Source of the DNA: Drosophila pseudoobscura
Lineage: Eukaryota > Arthropoda > Insecta > Diptera > Drosophilidae
NCBI RefSeq assembly: GCF_009870125.1
Contig: NC_046683.1
Span: forward strand, 52,033,869 to 52,097,868
Direction: 5' to 3'
DNA length: 64,000 bases
The position numbers and the translations under genes were made by a program. This document shows, piece by piece, positions 13,328 to 24,394 of this stretch. The notes below the pieces were generated by a model. That model made no database searches, had not been told where the DNA came from, and was given only the letters and a program-made list of their open reading frames with translations. Within the stretch, counting starts at the first letter, position 1. Each line of letters begins with the position of its first letter.

Positions 13328-13545
13328 TCAAGTATTGTTATGAAAATAGTTTTTTAACTGATTATTATTAATTTTTTTGTATCCACCTTTTAAGTATTTT
13401 TGGCATACTTTTAATAAGCGTCTGTCAGGTTCCTGAAGGTGTCTCGCCTTCCTATAATTTTTGATTATTTGAAAATGAAAACTTAGGTAATTTCGCTTCA
13501 TAAATCTCCCCACCAGTTTTCGATTGGACTTAAGTCGGAAAATTG
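13328..13545 (-). pseudogene. Tc1/mariner-like transposase, 3' fragment
   Basis: Read on the minus strand, one frame contains Asp-Leu-Ser-Pro-Ile-Glu-Asn-Trp-Trp. This matches the DLxPIEN-W block around the last catalytic acidic residue of Tc1-type DDE transposases. The frame stops directly afterwards. The homology seems to continue one frame over as a lysine-rich tail with Lys-Gly-Gly-Tyr, as at the Tc1 C-terminus. So a short C-terminal piece survives with at least one frameshift and stop. The N-terminal paired-like domain and first catalytic Asp are absent. No inverted terminal repeats are evident. It is an inactive relic; its age and subfamily cannot be told here. Confidence 0.6.
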
Positions 13546-14249
13546 AAAATAATATAAAATAATAATAATACCTGATAATAATAGATCATAATTTTTCACT
13601 AATTCACTGAAGTTTCGATTCTCACTCTTTTGTGCACAATTGTAACAAAGGCAAAGCCAACAAATACAAACCGAGCAAATCAAGAGAGAAACGAAAAGAA
13701 AATGAAGCTCTCTTCTACCACTCACGATCGACAAAACCAGAAACCATGTGTATGAGATTTAGATTACATTAGTCATAAACCAGAAACTACAATACAAACA
13801 CAAAGTTTTAATTTAATAATATTTTTAGTTTATATCCATTGCACACAACATACATATATTTGTTAATGCTTTTATATCCATCGATGGAACATCAGCCACT
13901 GAAATGTATACAAATTGCATCAGCTTTCGAGGCATTACAATATATGTATGTACAATATATGTACATATATACATAAACGTTTGTACAATACTTACTTTTA
14001 TCCAAGTTTATGGGCAAATATAAGAGCTAAGATAATAAGTAGGATCACGATTGCATTAAATGCAATCACTACATATCTTTTAGTCCCCTCAAATCGGATC
14101 ATGTCTGCCTCCTGGCCGCTATGCGAAAAATTTAAAAGGGTACGTCTGGACAGCCCAGTAGAAAAAATTAAATGACGGAAAGAGCTCGGTTAGAGATTCG
14201 AAATGAACTTCATTTAATGCAATTCTAAGAGAGCGCTCTCCCATTTGGC

Positions 14250-14477
14250 TTAGTTGTATTTGTTCTTGGGTGAGAAGCCTGTTGTATTGATGTACGCGCG
14301 TGGGTGAGAGAATTCGTTGAAAGCGTCAGATTCAAAGCTCATATAACCAATATGACCGAGGACTGTCGATGTGGATCGGTTTTTCTGTCTCTCTGGGCCT
14401 GAGTTCGTGCTGCTTTGCTTGTTTCTCTTAAAATGGAGAGACCAGAAAATGGACATAATAAATAAGCATATGTACAT
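14250..14477 (-). other. Possible short coding segment, minus strand
   Basis: A 75-residue frame whose second half (rich in Ser, Asn, Phe, Gly, Tyr, including Gly-His-Ile-Gly-Tyr and Asn-Thr-Thr-Gly-Phe) has protein-like composition. The first 20 residues look like intron sequence: the minus strand has a plausible acceptor ending in CAG about 50 nt into the frame. If real, it is the last exon of a small gene whose other exons I cannot place. No family recognised. Confidence 0.22.
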
Positions 14478-14706
14478 ATGTATGTATTTATTTTCTTTCT
14501 TTTAACCTTAGTACTTTGCAGCCATTAAATAAACAAAATATACACGCAGTCGAAATTAACTGCACATATGGAAAATCTCGCTATAAACATTTGGCTTGAT
14601 GGTACTGCGAACCTCATGGGGGTCCCGAAATAATTCCGTTAATGTCGACCGGGACAGATCCAACCAAAGAAGATTGAACTGAAAAATCTTCTAAATTGTT
14701 CGGAAA

Positions 14707-14853
14707 ATGCTTGAAGTGCGGAAGGAGCAGCAGAAATTACAGGATGAGCACCAGGAAACAAGGCGAGAGATACTCCAGCAAATAGCGAGCAGCCAAGGCC
14801 AAACCAACTTCCAAACAGAGCTGCTGCACCTTTTAAGGGAGTCCAAAGAGTGA
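14707..14853 (+). other. Possible coiled-coil coding remnant (48 aa)
   Basis: The frame encodes a charged, Gln/Glu/Arg/Leu-rich helix (Lys-Glu-Gln-Gln-Lys-Leu-Gln-Asp-Glu, then Arg-Arg-Glu-Ile-Leu-Gln-Gln-Ile) ending in Leu-Leu-Arg-Glu-Ser-Lys-Glu. The GC content is well above the neighbourhood and the frame stays open some codons upstream of the ATG. It looks like the C-terminal end of a coiled-coil protein. No start region, splice site or partner exon is convincing, so it may be a relic of a decayed gene. Confidence 0.25.
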
Positions 14854-15218
14854 CGTTTATTGTACATACATATATTGATTGTTTTATCATACCCAATTGA
14901 CTAATTTAGAATTGTGAAAATTTCACAGTTCAGACTTTGTAATTGTATGCTTATCAGCCGCTTTTTTACGGATGGTAGATGGTGCCAGTTTGAATCGGTG
15001 TTTCACATCTATCAAAAAATCCCACCGTTTCCCCGGGATGTGCTCAATGTTCACAGCCTATTAATCTCCCAAAGTCTTATAAATCAAACTGAAAATATCT
15101 TGATCATGAGCGGCCTTCTAGCCCTTCCACAAGATGATCCTATGACAGTTCTATGGCTCTGTTTAACGGCTTGATGGAGCTTTGACGTCGGAAGATACAG
15201 ATAAACAGTATGGGATTC

Positions 15219-15513
15219 TCATAGAATGGAATCATCCTCGTCTATTGCAATTAATGCTTTCTGTCGTAAATGAAGTGGATGGAGTCGGTTCAGATTGATT
15301 TCTCCATTTATGGCCTTTTGCAGCAGTAGAAGAATATTTTTGTACGAGGCCAGGATGTATTGCCTCAAATGGACGTAGACTGTGTCCTCCTGGAAAACAG
15401 ATATCCGTACATAAAGGCCGCATCGATCGAAGTACTGCGACAGGATCTGTGAAAGGTTGATCGGGTGAGTGGAAGCCATTGAAAAATTCATTCCTTTCAC
15501 TTACCTTCAACAT
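15219..15513 (-). CDS. Candidate small two-exon gene (78 aa)
   Basis: Coding pieces are 15513-15505 (Met-Leu-Lys) and 15446-15219. The 58-nt intron has a consensus GTAAGT donor and a pyrimidine-rich CACAG acceptor, both typical for Drosophila. Exon 2 encodes an amphipathic, Leu/Tyr/Ile-rich domain (Gln-Tyr-Phe-Asp-Arg-Cys-Gly at its start, an acidic Asp-Glu-Asp-Asp near the end). Upstream of the ATG another frame stays open for about 50 codons and shows Cys-x2-Cys and Trp-His-x2-Cys, like part of a zinc-binding motif. It would join exon 2 only with a frame change. So this is either a short real gene or the 3' end of a frameshifted larger gene. No family recognised. Confidence 0.35.
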
Positions 15514-15907
15514 GGTGTTCGAGATAGGAGAAAACGCAGCTACTGTGCCAGTAAATACTGCAGTCGGTGCATCGCCTCTTCGATGCCTGTGCCACGTGTT
15601 GCTGATTTGACGGCCAACTCATCAGCGCTTCCACTAGTTTAACAGGGAATCGTTCCGATTTCGGCTGTATTGAGCTCAAAGATCCATGATCAGGCTTGCC
15701 TATTGCCGGGTAGATTGTGCTTTATAATTTTGGTTTATTTAAACAATAAATTTAATATTCGATGGGGTTCTCAACGACTTTTTATTTGCTGGCCTACACA
15801 CACACATACATATTTATGTACATACATATGTTGTAAATACTTAGTAAAGAATTGAGCTCCCGTTGAAATTGGGATTTGTGTAGATTGGAATTTACAAAAT
15901 CTAACTG

Positions 15908-16207
15908 CTGACCGGTGCGCCTCAATACACATTCGACAGGGCGAAATATTATCAACTTGAAAAGTTTATCAAAAGGCCCAGTGCTAAATACAAGTATGTG
16001 GATACTTTTGGGCTAATTGTATTAATAAATTGCTTAGTTTTCGTTTCTGTTATTCGGGTAATGCATACAGGTTTTAAGTCCGGGGGAGCACCACGAGTTG
16101 GTCAGGGTCTACATATATGGTCGAATTTAAAATTTAGTCCTATACACATTTTTGAAAAGGCTTGCGGTTTGGTCTGTTCGAGGTTGAACTGTTCATTGAT
16201 TGGTTAG
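15908..16207 (+). pseudogene. Possible decayed coding sequence
   Basis: A frame without its own start opens after a TAA. It encodes a basic, Tyr/Lys-rich segment (Tyr-Tyr-Gln-Leu-Glu-Lys-Phe-Ile-Lys-Arg), a hydrophobic stretch that could be one membrane span, and a Gly/Pro tail. Composition is protein-like over about 60 residues, but there is no ATG at the expected place and no clear acceptor. I read it as a relic; family unknown. Confidence 0.2.
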
Positions 16208-16369
16208 CTAACATTCATTAAAATACATGTGGGGGGAAATACTTTGAAGTGCAAAAAGATGTATGATAAAATGTACCATATTTACAGTGCGATTCGCAGC
16301 AAGAAAACAGTTGTGGTATTTACAGAATGAACAATTATGACAGGACATCGTCTGATTGTATAAATCGCG

Positions 16370-16666
16370 CTAGTGCCACCGAATCGATGCTGCTCGAACA
16401 TATTTTCGAACCGAAAGGATGGCATCTGCAGCCCTAAATGTGTACTCGTTTGTACAATAAACATAAATTACGTAGTCTTTATAGCCTGTTCCACAACTGT
16501 CTTCTAGCTTTGAGACGCACTGTAGCCATGAGTTCATGAGACAATAACAACAGATCTTCAATGTTTTAACCTTACACTTAAAAACTTTCCATGAACATTC
16601 GCATGAAAATACATCTGAGAATCTTGATTTAAATCTTCGTTTACTTTCGTGTACTAATGAACGCAA
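16370..16666 (-). other. Possible small Cys-rich protein (98 aa)
   Basis: A minus-strand frame of 98 residues with nine or so cysteines, including Cys-Glu-Cys and Cys-Cys-Tyr-Cys, and a basic N-terminus. There is no signal peptide, so a secreted role is not supported. No splice evidence, and the coding signal is weak; it may be a chance frame. It is listed because it sits in the cluster of protein-like fragments from 14.2 to 16.7 kb. Confidence 0.2.
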
Positions 16667-17043
16667 GACCGAGCTAAATGGGAAATCATTTCGGCAGACA
16701 AGTTCTTTGGAAACGAGCTACAACGAGGTTACAAATGAGGCCAGGTACGAGTCACCGCTCAGAGGGCTGGCCAGGCATTGGTTGCGGGACTCGAGGGGTA
16801 ATTTAAAAAACTTTAAGTACAACAAACAAAATTGAAACCGAAATCTAAATGCAAATGCTCTATGAGTTTCACACACGATTGGTTACCATGTAGGCAAGAC
16901 TTAGAGTTAGATCATATTAATATAATTATTATTTTTTGCTTCGTTTTGTTTACTTAAGAACTATGTAAATATTTTCAATTATCTACGAAAACAAATAGCG
17001 GCAAGGCGAGTCGCAAGCCTGTCCTGGGCCATTGGGTCTCTCC

Positions 17044-20000
17044 TTAGGGCCTGTTGTCGAAGCCGGCAAAGTCCGAGGCCTCCGACTCGTCGTCGTCCCG
17101 CTCCACGCCGATACAGTGGATGCCCGTGCGCAGCATGGGCGTACCCTTGCCCTTGCCCAGTACCCGGGCGGCAATCACAAGCTGCAGCAGCTCCTTCGCG
17201 TTTTTCGAGCTGACAATGTGCAGCACCTCACGCAGCAGCTTCTCCTTGTAGGCAAAGAACTCGATCTTCATCTCGAAAAAGTCGTGCTCGTCGTGCTTCG
17301 TCCCAGCGAACTCCGTGATCCGGCAATGCAGATTGGGCGTGGCGCTCACAACAGGCAGAAACTTGCTGCCCGGCGCTCCCGTATCCCCGAACACAGTTGT
17401 CGGCAGTTTCAGGTCGATCAGATACCGATGGTTGATCTGCAGAAAGCCCAGGCTAACCGCAATCGTGTCGCCCGAGCGCTGGTATGTCACACAGCTGTCC
17501 GACTCAAAGCCATCCGACTTCACCGTGGCCGCATCGAAGTGTACATGATGATCTGGAAAAGAGTAAGCCACATAAGATGTCAATACCAAATTTGTAGCAA
17601 GGCAAAGCTTACAAACTGAAGAATGCTACAGAAAATGGCCAAGTCCGTGGAAAAACTATAGAGCAAATAAGTGAACATTCATTGTAATACATAATTGCAA
17701 TCTGTAAAAACTGTATTAGGCACCGTTTCGTGGAAGAACTCCCGACTACGGACCGTATATTTGCGGCTTGTAAGTGTGTACACAAAACTTAATTGAAAAT
17801 GAAAATCCTATTTGTTAAACAAGCAGATTGGACGAATTAAAAATTGTGCATGCTTTCCCGGAAACAAGACGCCACATCAGAGGGGCACAAGCGTAGCCCC
17901 AGCCAGTGGGGGGAGGGGGACGGAGAGTCAGGTGGAATAAACATAAGTATTCAGAGTTAAACAAACAGAGCAGTGGGGAAGAGGTAGTGGCAGAGGCAGA
18001 GGAAACAGAGGTCTCGGGTCGAGCCTCAAGTAAACTTTCCCCCGGACCCCTCCCCCAAGGCATTCGAAGAGGTAATTGCGTGTAACCCCCTAATTAAACG
18101 CTTCCAAGGCCCGCTCTTCACTGCCTTTGGGGTTTGAATCGCATTCAAATTGGGTCAATTGGGGGCGGGGGGCCAGGCCTGCACTCGTGTTTCGCAGCGT
18201 CACATTTCGCGCTGACTTTCAACATTCGAGCGACTGTGGAATTGAATTTATGAATTAAAACGAAAGAATAGGCTGGATTTTTATTAATTTTATCACGCCA
18301 TTTGGCTGTACTACGCCTACAGAATAATGAATGATACGTAGAGGATGAGTTGCTGAATGAATATTCCCAACAGCTGAAAGAACTCATATTTGAGAATGAT
18401 CTGAGGGACTAGAGAGATCTTTTCACACTTAAGATATGCCTCCTCACGCCCACGACCTGTCTCCCTGATGCGCTATCATGGATAAACATATATGATATTG
18501 AGAATACGATAAAAAGGATTCTACATGAATTCCAAAAGAGGATATAGAGAAGAGAAGGGCCTTTGTAAATCTTGAGAGGTGCTCACTCAATTAGGAATAT
18601 AATTGTAAATTTAAAAAAATCCAGTCTACATATTAGTGTCTTGCCATCACGTTCAACTGGCGTCAGATGACCCATTATTCAGACGTACTTCCAGTTTCCA
18701 TATACGAGTACCATGCGAGTGATGCTGCTCGTAAATCACAATCAAATTTAGCGTACACCTGAGACGTGGCATACGTTAAGCTCGTACGTATAATGTATAT
18801 TTATACGGAGCGCCATAAAGGGGCTGCTTGGAAATGCAATTAACAAATCGCTGGCAAATGTTTATGCAGCAATAAAAACTTGACAGCTTAACGGGCTTCT
18901 AATCGGGCGTGCATGCATCGGGTATGTATGGATAACCAGAATCGTGGATGGCGAAGTGGAAGATCTAAATAGTTGAACAATTAATCATGGACTATTGCCT
19001 CAGCGAAGAATATTTCACGGGCCCCGACAAAAGTCTCGTATTTGCTAAAAATAGAATTCGGATTTGTCCGTTGGCACTCAAGAATTGTGGTGGAAAGTTT
19101 GTTATTTTGGGAACATCGTTTCCACACAATTGTGGAACCATCGAACAGTGCGTTTCATTCGATTAATCTATCAAAATATATCCACCCATGGCATTCGAAT
19201 GTTGATCTTGAGCAAACTTTTCTTTTTCTAGATAGTTTTAGGATCTACAAATGTATCAAACATTGGCCTATTGATCTAATCCGATCAATTATTGTATATA
19301 AATAAAGGTACAAGTTCTTATAATCTTTTCTTCCTATATTTTACGGTAAAGATTCCTTCCTATCTGTCTTTCACTTTCGATACGGACTGTAGAAATGGAA
19401 AAACCTTCAGATATTCAGAAATATCTGGTCAAATGCTTCTTTTTTTCGGATTCTTCTTCATGCCGCTGTTTGTTTTGGCTGATCGCCCGCTCAGCAGAAC
19501 GTCATAGTAATTCAATTTTGCAATTTAATTTTCAGGAAATGTTGACAATAAAATTTATGTGTAATTTCTGTTTCCATCTTTTGTATTCGCTTAATGCTGG
19601 ATCATGTAAAATTGAAGCAATTTTCCGGTTCTTCATTTGCTGGATGTAAGCAATTTATTGTGATCCAACTTAATCTGCTTAACAAAGGAGGTAGCGACCT
19701 GAGACCCGGACACCCGACACCCGAGACCTTCCAATGTCGATTCATCCAAGCAAGTGGCACCCAACCCCCTGTCCCCTTCCTGAATGAGAAGCTACCTCGC
19801 CGAAGTGCCGGGATTGTTGTTCTTTTTATAAATTTCATTTAAAGTCACGCTCAAGGCATTGCTACACGCAAACACACAGCAATCTGTACGGATGGAAGGG
19901 TAGGAGTCACTTACTCTCTCACGTGGCCACCAATCAGCATTGATTTATCATTAATGGAATCTCAAATTGGCATCAAATTTGAGTAGAGGAAATTTTGGAC

Positions 20001-22725
20001 GTCTTTTTGGGGCTAGCTTTATTCTATATTTCTATATAGACAAATGATCTGTTGTCTATCTGAGAGATTGTCAATCAATTGATTTCAGTTTCAATTGGTT
20101 CGTTTATTCAAAGAATATTGTTAATGAATGCCCTCAGTTAGGGCAAAGAATATTGAATAATAGTATGTATATCCACCGATCTACGTTCTACCTTCCATAC
20201 CAATCGAACGTTCAATATTCAGCTCATTTCATAATATAATCCAAAGACTGTACTGTGTCCAGTTTCTTGTCCCCCCGGTCTTTCATAACTAATTCAGCTT
20301 TGCCACCCGGAACAGCCATTCCCCATGACCGACATGTGGGGGATGCCATAAAAAGGCATATGCACATATGTATGTACATTTGCAGCAGTAGCAGTATGTG
20401 GTACGTGCCAAACAAAATATTGCCAAGGCGTTGCCCGCAAGGGAGGGGAAGAAGGAAGAAGGGAACGATTGCAAAACCCTGCATAACAGAATTGTGTTCT
20501 ATGTTCTCGAAATTTTCAAATCAAAACAATTGCAAAGGTGTCGTATCGTCCCGTCCCGTCTGTTCCACCCAACGGGACAAATATCAATCACAGAAACACC
20601 TCGTGGCCGCCCAAGGGAGGGGGAGTGTGGTTGCCCACCCCAAACAACGTGCTTGGGCGGTCACACAGTCCCACCGTCGCACAGTCGCAGTGCTATAAAT
20701 AGCCCAACTCATGTGCATTAAACAATTGCATATCACTTTATAGAAAAGGCAATAAAAAAATAATACAAAACAATGAACAACGAACAATGAAAAACGAAAA
20801 ACCACTGCGCTAGCGGTCGGTTTCTATGCAAACAATTTAATTAAGCCAAAAGCCCGGGGTTCAAGGGGTGTGGGAACTGCACCTGTGACGTTGAAAGTTT
20901 AATCTCTGGGCCGGGCGCTAAATGAAATGATAATTATAATTAGGATTGTTCATGAGACGTCTGCCAACTGATTGCAAGTGCTAACTCATGGCAATTTGTG
21001 TGAGGTAGTTAAGGGGAGTACATTTCCCATTGGAGACTTTTCAACACTCTACGCCACACGCCCGAGATCAGCGTGGAAGAGCTTTTCACTCAAAACTTTT
21101 CATTTTTTCGACTCAATCAAAAGAGAACGAAATTGAATGAATTAGAGTGAGAGAGAGAGAGAGCAAGAGAGTTTTATTGTTGCATGGGCAGCTAGAGAGC
21201 GTAAGATCCTGCTTAATCGAAAGAGAGCAAATTAGGTTGCTCTCTTTACTCCCTGAGTCAAACAGCTTACAGTTACTTTACTTGCGCAATAAATTCAATA
21301 GTGCTCTTCCCAGGCCCCCACGCACACACACCTCCCTCCCACTGAGAGCACTTCAAACTGTCCAACAGAGCGCGATAAACCGTAATTGATGAAAGTGTAT
21401 AAAAAGGAAAAGGAAAATTATTTATATGCCAGACGACAATTCATTAACTTTTTTTCTGGCAGCGGGGGGGGTGTGTTGATCATAAATAAAAACTAATCTA
21501 CGACAATTTAAGAATGCTTATATCAAACGTTTGAGCCTGGGCTTTGCCGCAGCCGATAAGGGGGCAACGGCGCCCCACACCAAGTCACGCGAATTGCGGC
21601 ATAGAGGGAAAAATCATCGATTCGCCGGTAAATGTCATGAATTTTGCATCATGGGACGCAGAGACAGCAGGGAATGGGAATGGGAATGGGGGCAGAGGCA
21701 CATTGAAAATTGGCTTAGGTTTGACCATGAACAAATATTATTTTTAATATTACGACAGAAAAGCAGGAAAACGGCCGGCCAAAGAACAACAATGAACGTT
21801 GGAGGGCAGAACGAAAGGGAGAGCAGAGTAAACGAGAGAACACGAGCCAGAGGGAGCCAGGGATATGCATGCGTCAATTTCAAAAAGAAATGTTGAAATT
21901 TGTACCAGTAGCGGACTTTGTACAAATCACTAGTCATCCGGTAAATACCCTTGCAGTACCAAATAACGACTTATTCAATGATCTGTCTTGTTACTTGCAA
22001 TTATCTTCTGGTGGGCGTAGAAGTGAGTAAGGTTAACGCTTTCTTCGGTGCAGGAAGAGTAAAAGTATGGCGAAAGGAGGATAGTAAGCGGAAGCATATA
22101 TGAATGTGTCAAAAGATGGAGGAAGGGGAGAAAAGATAAACGTGTCAAAGCCCAACAAGCAACAAGGAAGAAAGGTATATTTTGTGCAAGGTATGTAATA
22201 CATTGCCAGAAACAGTTTTCACTATTCACGATTCTACGCGACAACATCAGAACGACAGCGAATTTCTACTTGTGATAGAGAGAATACTCTACCTTTTACA
22301 AATGAGCCTTGCAAGGAGTAGGGCTCACGCACACACGCAAACTATCGCAGTTGCACTCACACCAGCACACACTAATGCAGTACATGAGCATGTTTATGAA
22401 AATGCAGTCACCAAAAGGTCAAATGGGAACATTTGTCCCACTTTCTGATCTAATTTTAGCAAAAACTCTTGGCAAGTCCAATTAAACATTCAAATCCCAC
22501 CAAAACCCTCCTCTAGGAAGCAGGCAAATCCAATGCCGGCTTTGGTTAATGATATTTTAAGGCACTTTCTGGTAAGTCGCAGCTGGGTAGAGCGACCCCC
22601 GCTAATGATAATCACATTTTGGCTTAGAGAATGCCATATAATGGCTAAACCAAATATAGACAAAGTAAACACAAACTTTTGTAGTACTATTTACCTTGAT
22701 GATCCGCAGTGGCTTCGTCGCACAT
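17044..22725 (-). CDS. ADISSP / C20orf27 orthologue (179 aa, 2 coding exons)
   Basis: The conserved exon is 17552-17044. Its product carries the family hallmarks: His-His-Val-His-Phe-Asp near the start, Gly-Phe-Leu-x-Ile-x-His-Arg-Tyr in the middle, Lys-Gly-Thr-Pro-Met-Leu towards the end, and a C-terminal Ser-Asp-Phe-Ala-Gly-Phe-Asp. The first coding exon is proposed at 22725-22695: ATG plus ten codons ending in G before GTAAAT. It joins in phase to the acceptor TTTTCCAG at 17553, giving 540 nt including the stop, and a TAA lies in frame five codons upstream of this ATG. The human protein is 174 residues, so the length fits. Human ADISSP is reported as an adipose-secreted signalling protein although the family has no signal peptide, and I see none here; the function in flies is unknown to me. 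The intron is about 5.1 kb. Exon 2 is very secure (0.95); exon 1 is inferred from phase and position near a matching promoter (0.65). Confidence 0.8.
17553..22694 (-). other. Large intron of the ADISSP orthologue
   Basis: About 5.1 kb with no convincing nested gene on either strand. It contains ordinary AT-rich DNA, a CATA palindromic block at 20358-20378 and purine-rich runs around 21145-21165. It is an intron only if the proposed first exon at 22695-22725 is right. Confidence 0.55.
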
Positions 22726-23012
22726 TTTGTGGCTCTCTTAAATGCCAGCCGATGTTCTGTCGGGAGGAGGTGTGTCTTTTCACACAGATCAGAAATTGAA
22801 TTAAACTGGAAGGCGCGTTCCTCGCACGTTGGCAAAGAATGAGAGCAGGCGACGCCAGATAAGAGAGGACAGATGCAAATGTAGGAGCGTCCAGTAGTCG
22901 AGATATTCTTTGCGTTTCTTGATCGCCAGCAGCCGCTTTTATTTATTAAGTTTCACTTTACTTATTAAAAAAAACAAAACAAAAAATCCAGGAGCGTATT
23001 TTGTTGAGTGGT

Positions 23013-23103
23013 CAGTGTGACCGCGGATTTATCGTTAAAATATACCGTCCGACCGTAGAGCCAGTGTGACCGCGGATTTATCGATAAAATATACCGGCCG
23101 ACC
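23013..23103 (-). promoter_or_regulatory. Tandem pair of Ohler motif-1 promoter cassettes
   Basis: Two 42-bp units (23013-23054 and 23062-23103), 49 bp apart and differing at two positions. On the minus strand each contains CGGTCACACTG, a perfect match to Ohler motif 1, the site of M1BP in Drosophila housekeeping promoters. Each also has a TTATCGWTAA core (DRE-like; the second is a perfect palindrome) and ATATACCG. The motif is orientation-biased and here points towards the ADISSP orthologue, whose proposed ATG lies about 290 nt downstream. The transcription start is probably between 22.9 and 23.0 kb. Confidence 0.75.
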
Positions 23104-23222
23104 CTCAGAAATATACCAAAATATTTGCCTCATTTTACAAATATACCGTAAATATACTGACGAATTCAAGCTGTATTTTACATATTCCTCGTCTTTGATA
23201 TTCCGACGAATATTACTAGCTA
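23103..23222 (+). repeat. Inverted repeat, left arm (about 120 bp)
   Basis: Begins CCTCAGAAATATACC and ends in TACTAGCTA. The reverse complement recurs at 24395-24515 with roughly 90% identity by eye, including shared blocks such as ACTGACGAATTCAA and ATTTTACATATTCCT. It contains repeated AAATATACC, the reverse of the GGTATATTT-type Ohler motif 6. Confidence 0.9.
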
Positions 23223-23652
23223 TATAGAACATTTAGCCGAGCCCACATAATTTTTTACGATCGATGAATCAATTTCCTACAAGTCTGTTTAATTTTAAGT
23301 AATCATCTTTATTGGATTCTTTATAATAAATGGTTTAAGCAAAAACAATTTCCACTAAATTACATAGTTACATTACAACTACACAATATCAACACATTCA
23401 CTACATATTAACTACATTTGTAGTCAATTACCAAAAGCGACACCTGCAGAGGAAATTTCGAAATAAAAAAATTGCGATTTCGATGGCAAACGATCAGGAA
23501 TTCGATGCTGATCACAAATTCGTAGTTTATGTGGCCTGGGACGAGGCTCTACATGCCCTTTCTACACGATTTCTACATTGGTGCTTTGAACGCGTCTTAA
23601 AAAAACACTGGAAAATACTAGAAAATACTATGAAAAAGTACGAAATTTGCAG

Positions 23653-23740
23653 CAGTGTGATCGCGGACTTGGTGTTAAAATAACCCGAAATATACCGTTT
23701 CAGTTTCAAAACATACCAAAAATATACCGATGAAACACCA
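23653..23740 (-). promoter_or_regulatory. Third, degenerate copy of the motif-1 cassette
   Basis: CAGTGTGATCGCGGA matches the two upstream cassettes with one change inside the motif-1 core, followed by ATATACC repeats. It lies inside the spacer of the inverted repeat. Probably a decayed copy of the same unit. Confidence 0.6.
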
Positions 23741-24074
23741 CTTATTCCACTCGACGATTTTCAAATCTACCTATCATTGCCAAACATAATATCGGTAATT
23801 TTGTGCGGTAAGTGGATCAACAACTATTTTTTTTAAAACAACATTCACAACTATTTTTCAAATTACCATCATTTCCGGCATATATTGAAACAACGAAAAG
23901 TTGGCAGGGTGTGTAAGGTGTAGAGAATTAACACCGAGAGGGCATAATATCGCTGCTTTGCTGGGATAATTATATGAATGAACATTAAATATATATATTT
24001 TCCACACATCGAACAATTTCGCTTAATCCAGAGAGTGTTACATGGAAAAGGTGCCAGTGTCAGCATTCTGTGAG

Positions 24075-24098
24075 TCGATAGCCAGCAAGCTATCGATA
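24075..24098. promoter_or_regulatory. Paired CGATA / DRE palindrome
   Basis: TCGATAGC (24075-24082) and GCTATCGA (24089-24096) form a perfect 8-bp inverted repeat around CAGCAA. TATCGATA at 24091-24098 is a perfect DRE (Ohler motif 2, DREF site). CGATA sites in inverted clusters are also the recognition pattern of the insulator protein BEAF-32, which is enriched between divergently transcribed genes. Confidence 0.65.
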
Positions 24099-24394
24099 TT
24101 TTCGAACTCCGACTTTTTTCGAAAACATGCCAACGATTTTTTCGAAACAAATTATTATGGTAGTTAACAGCGCGGAGACTTTAAAAAGACAATCACAAAA
24201 TCGGCTCAATTTCAAAATAAAATTAATTTACCGCTCTGTTACCGTTCATTTTCTTGTACATTTTGTTAAACTTTTTACTTAAACCTTGTTTTAGGCACAG
24301 TCCAATAACAAGGAGTCCCTAAAATACGCATATCTTGTAAAATATTTATTTATCAATCGGAGAAAATTATGTGTTCAAACATGGAAGTCTTAAC

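Noticed and set aside
20990..21020. TGAGGTAGT, the let-7 seed sequence
   Set aside because: The bases after the seed do not continue as let-7 and no complementary arm lies within 100 nt.
22602..22835. Longer minus-strand frame over the proposed first exon of the ADISSP orthologue
   Set aside because: This alternative frame would join the conserved exon in the wrong phase, whereas the shorter frame from ATG 22725 joins correctly.
23483..23683. 66-residue frame with an acidic N-terminus between the inverted repeat arms
   Set aside because: Possible in principle, but it runs into the degenerate motif-1 cassette at its 3' end, has no recognisable domain, and is short in AT-rich DNA.
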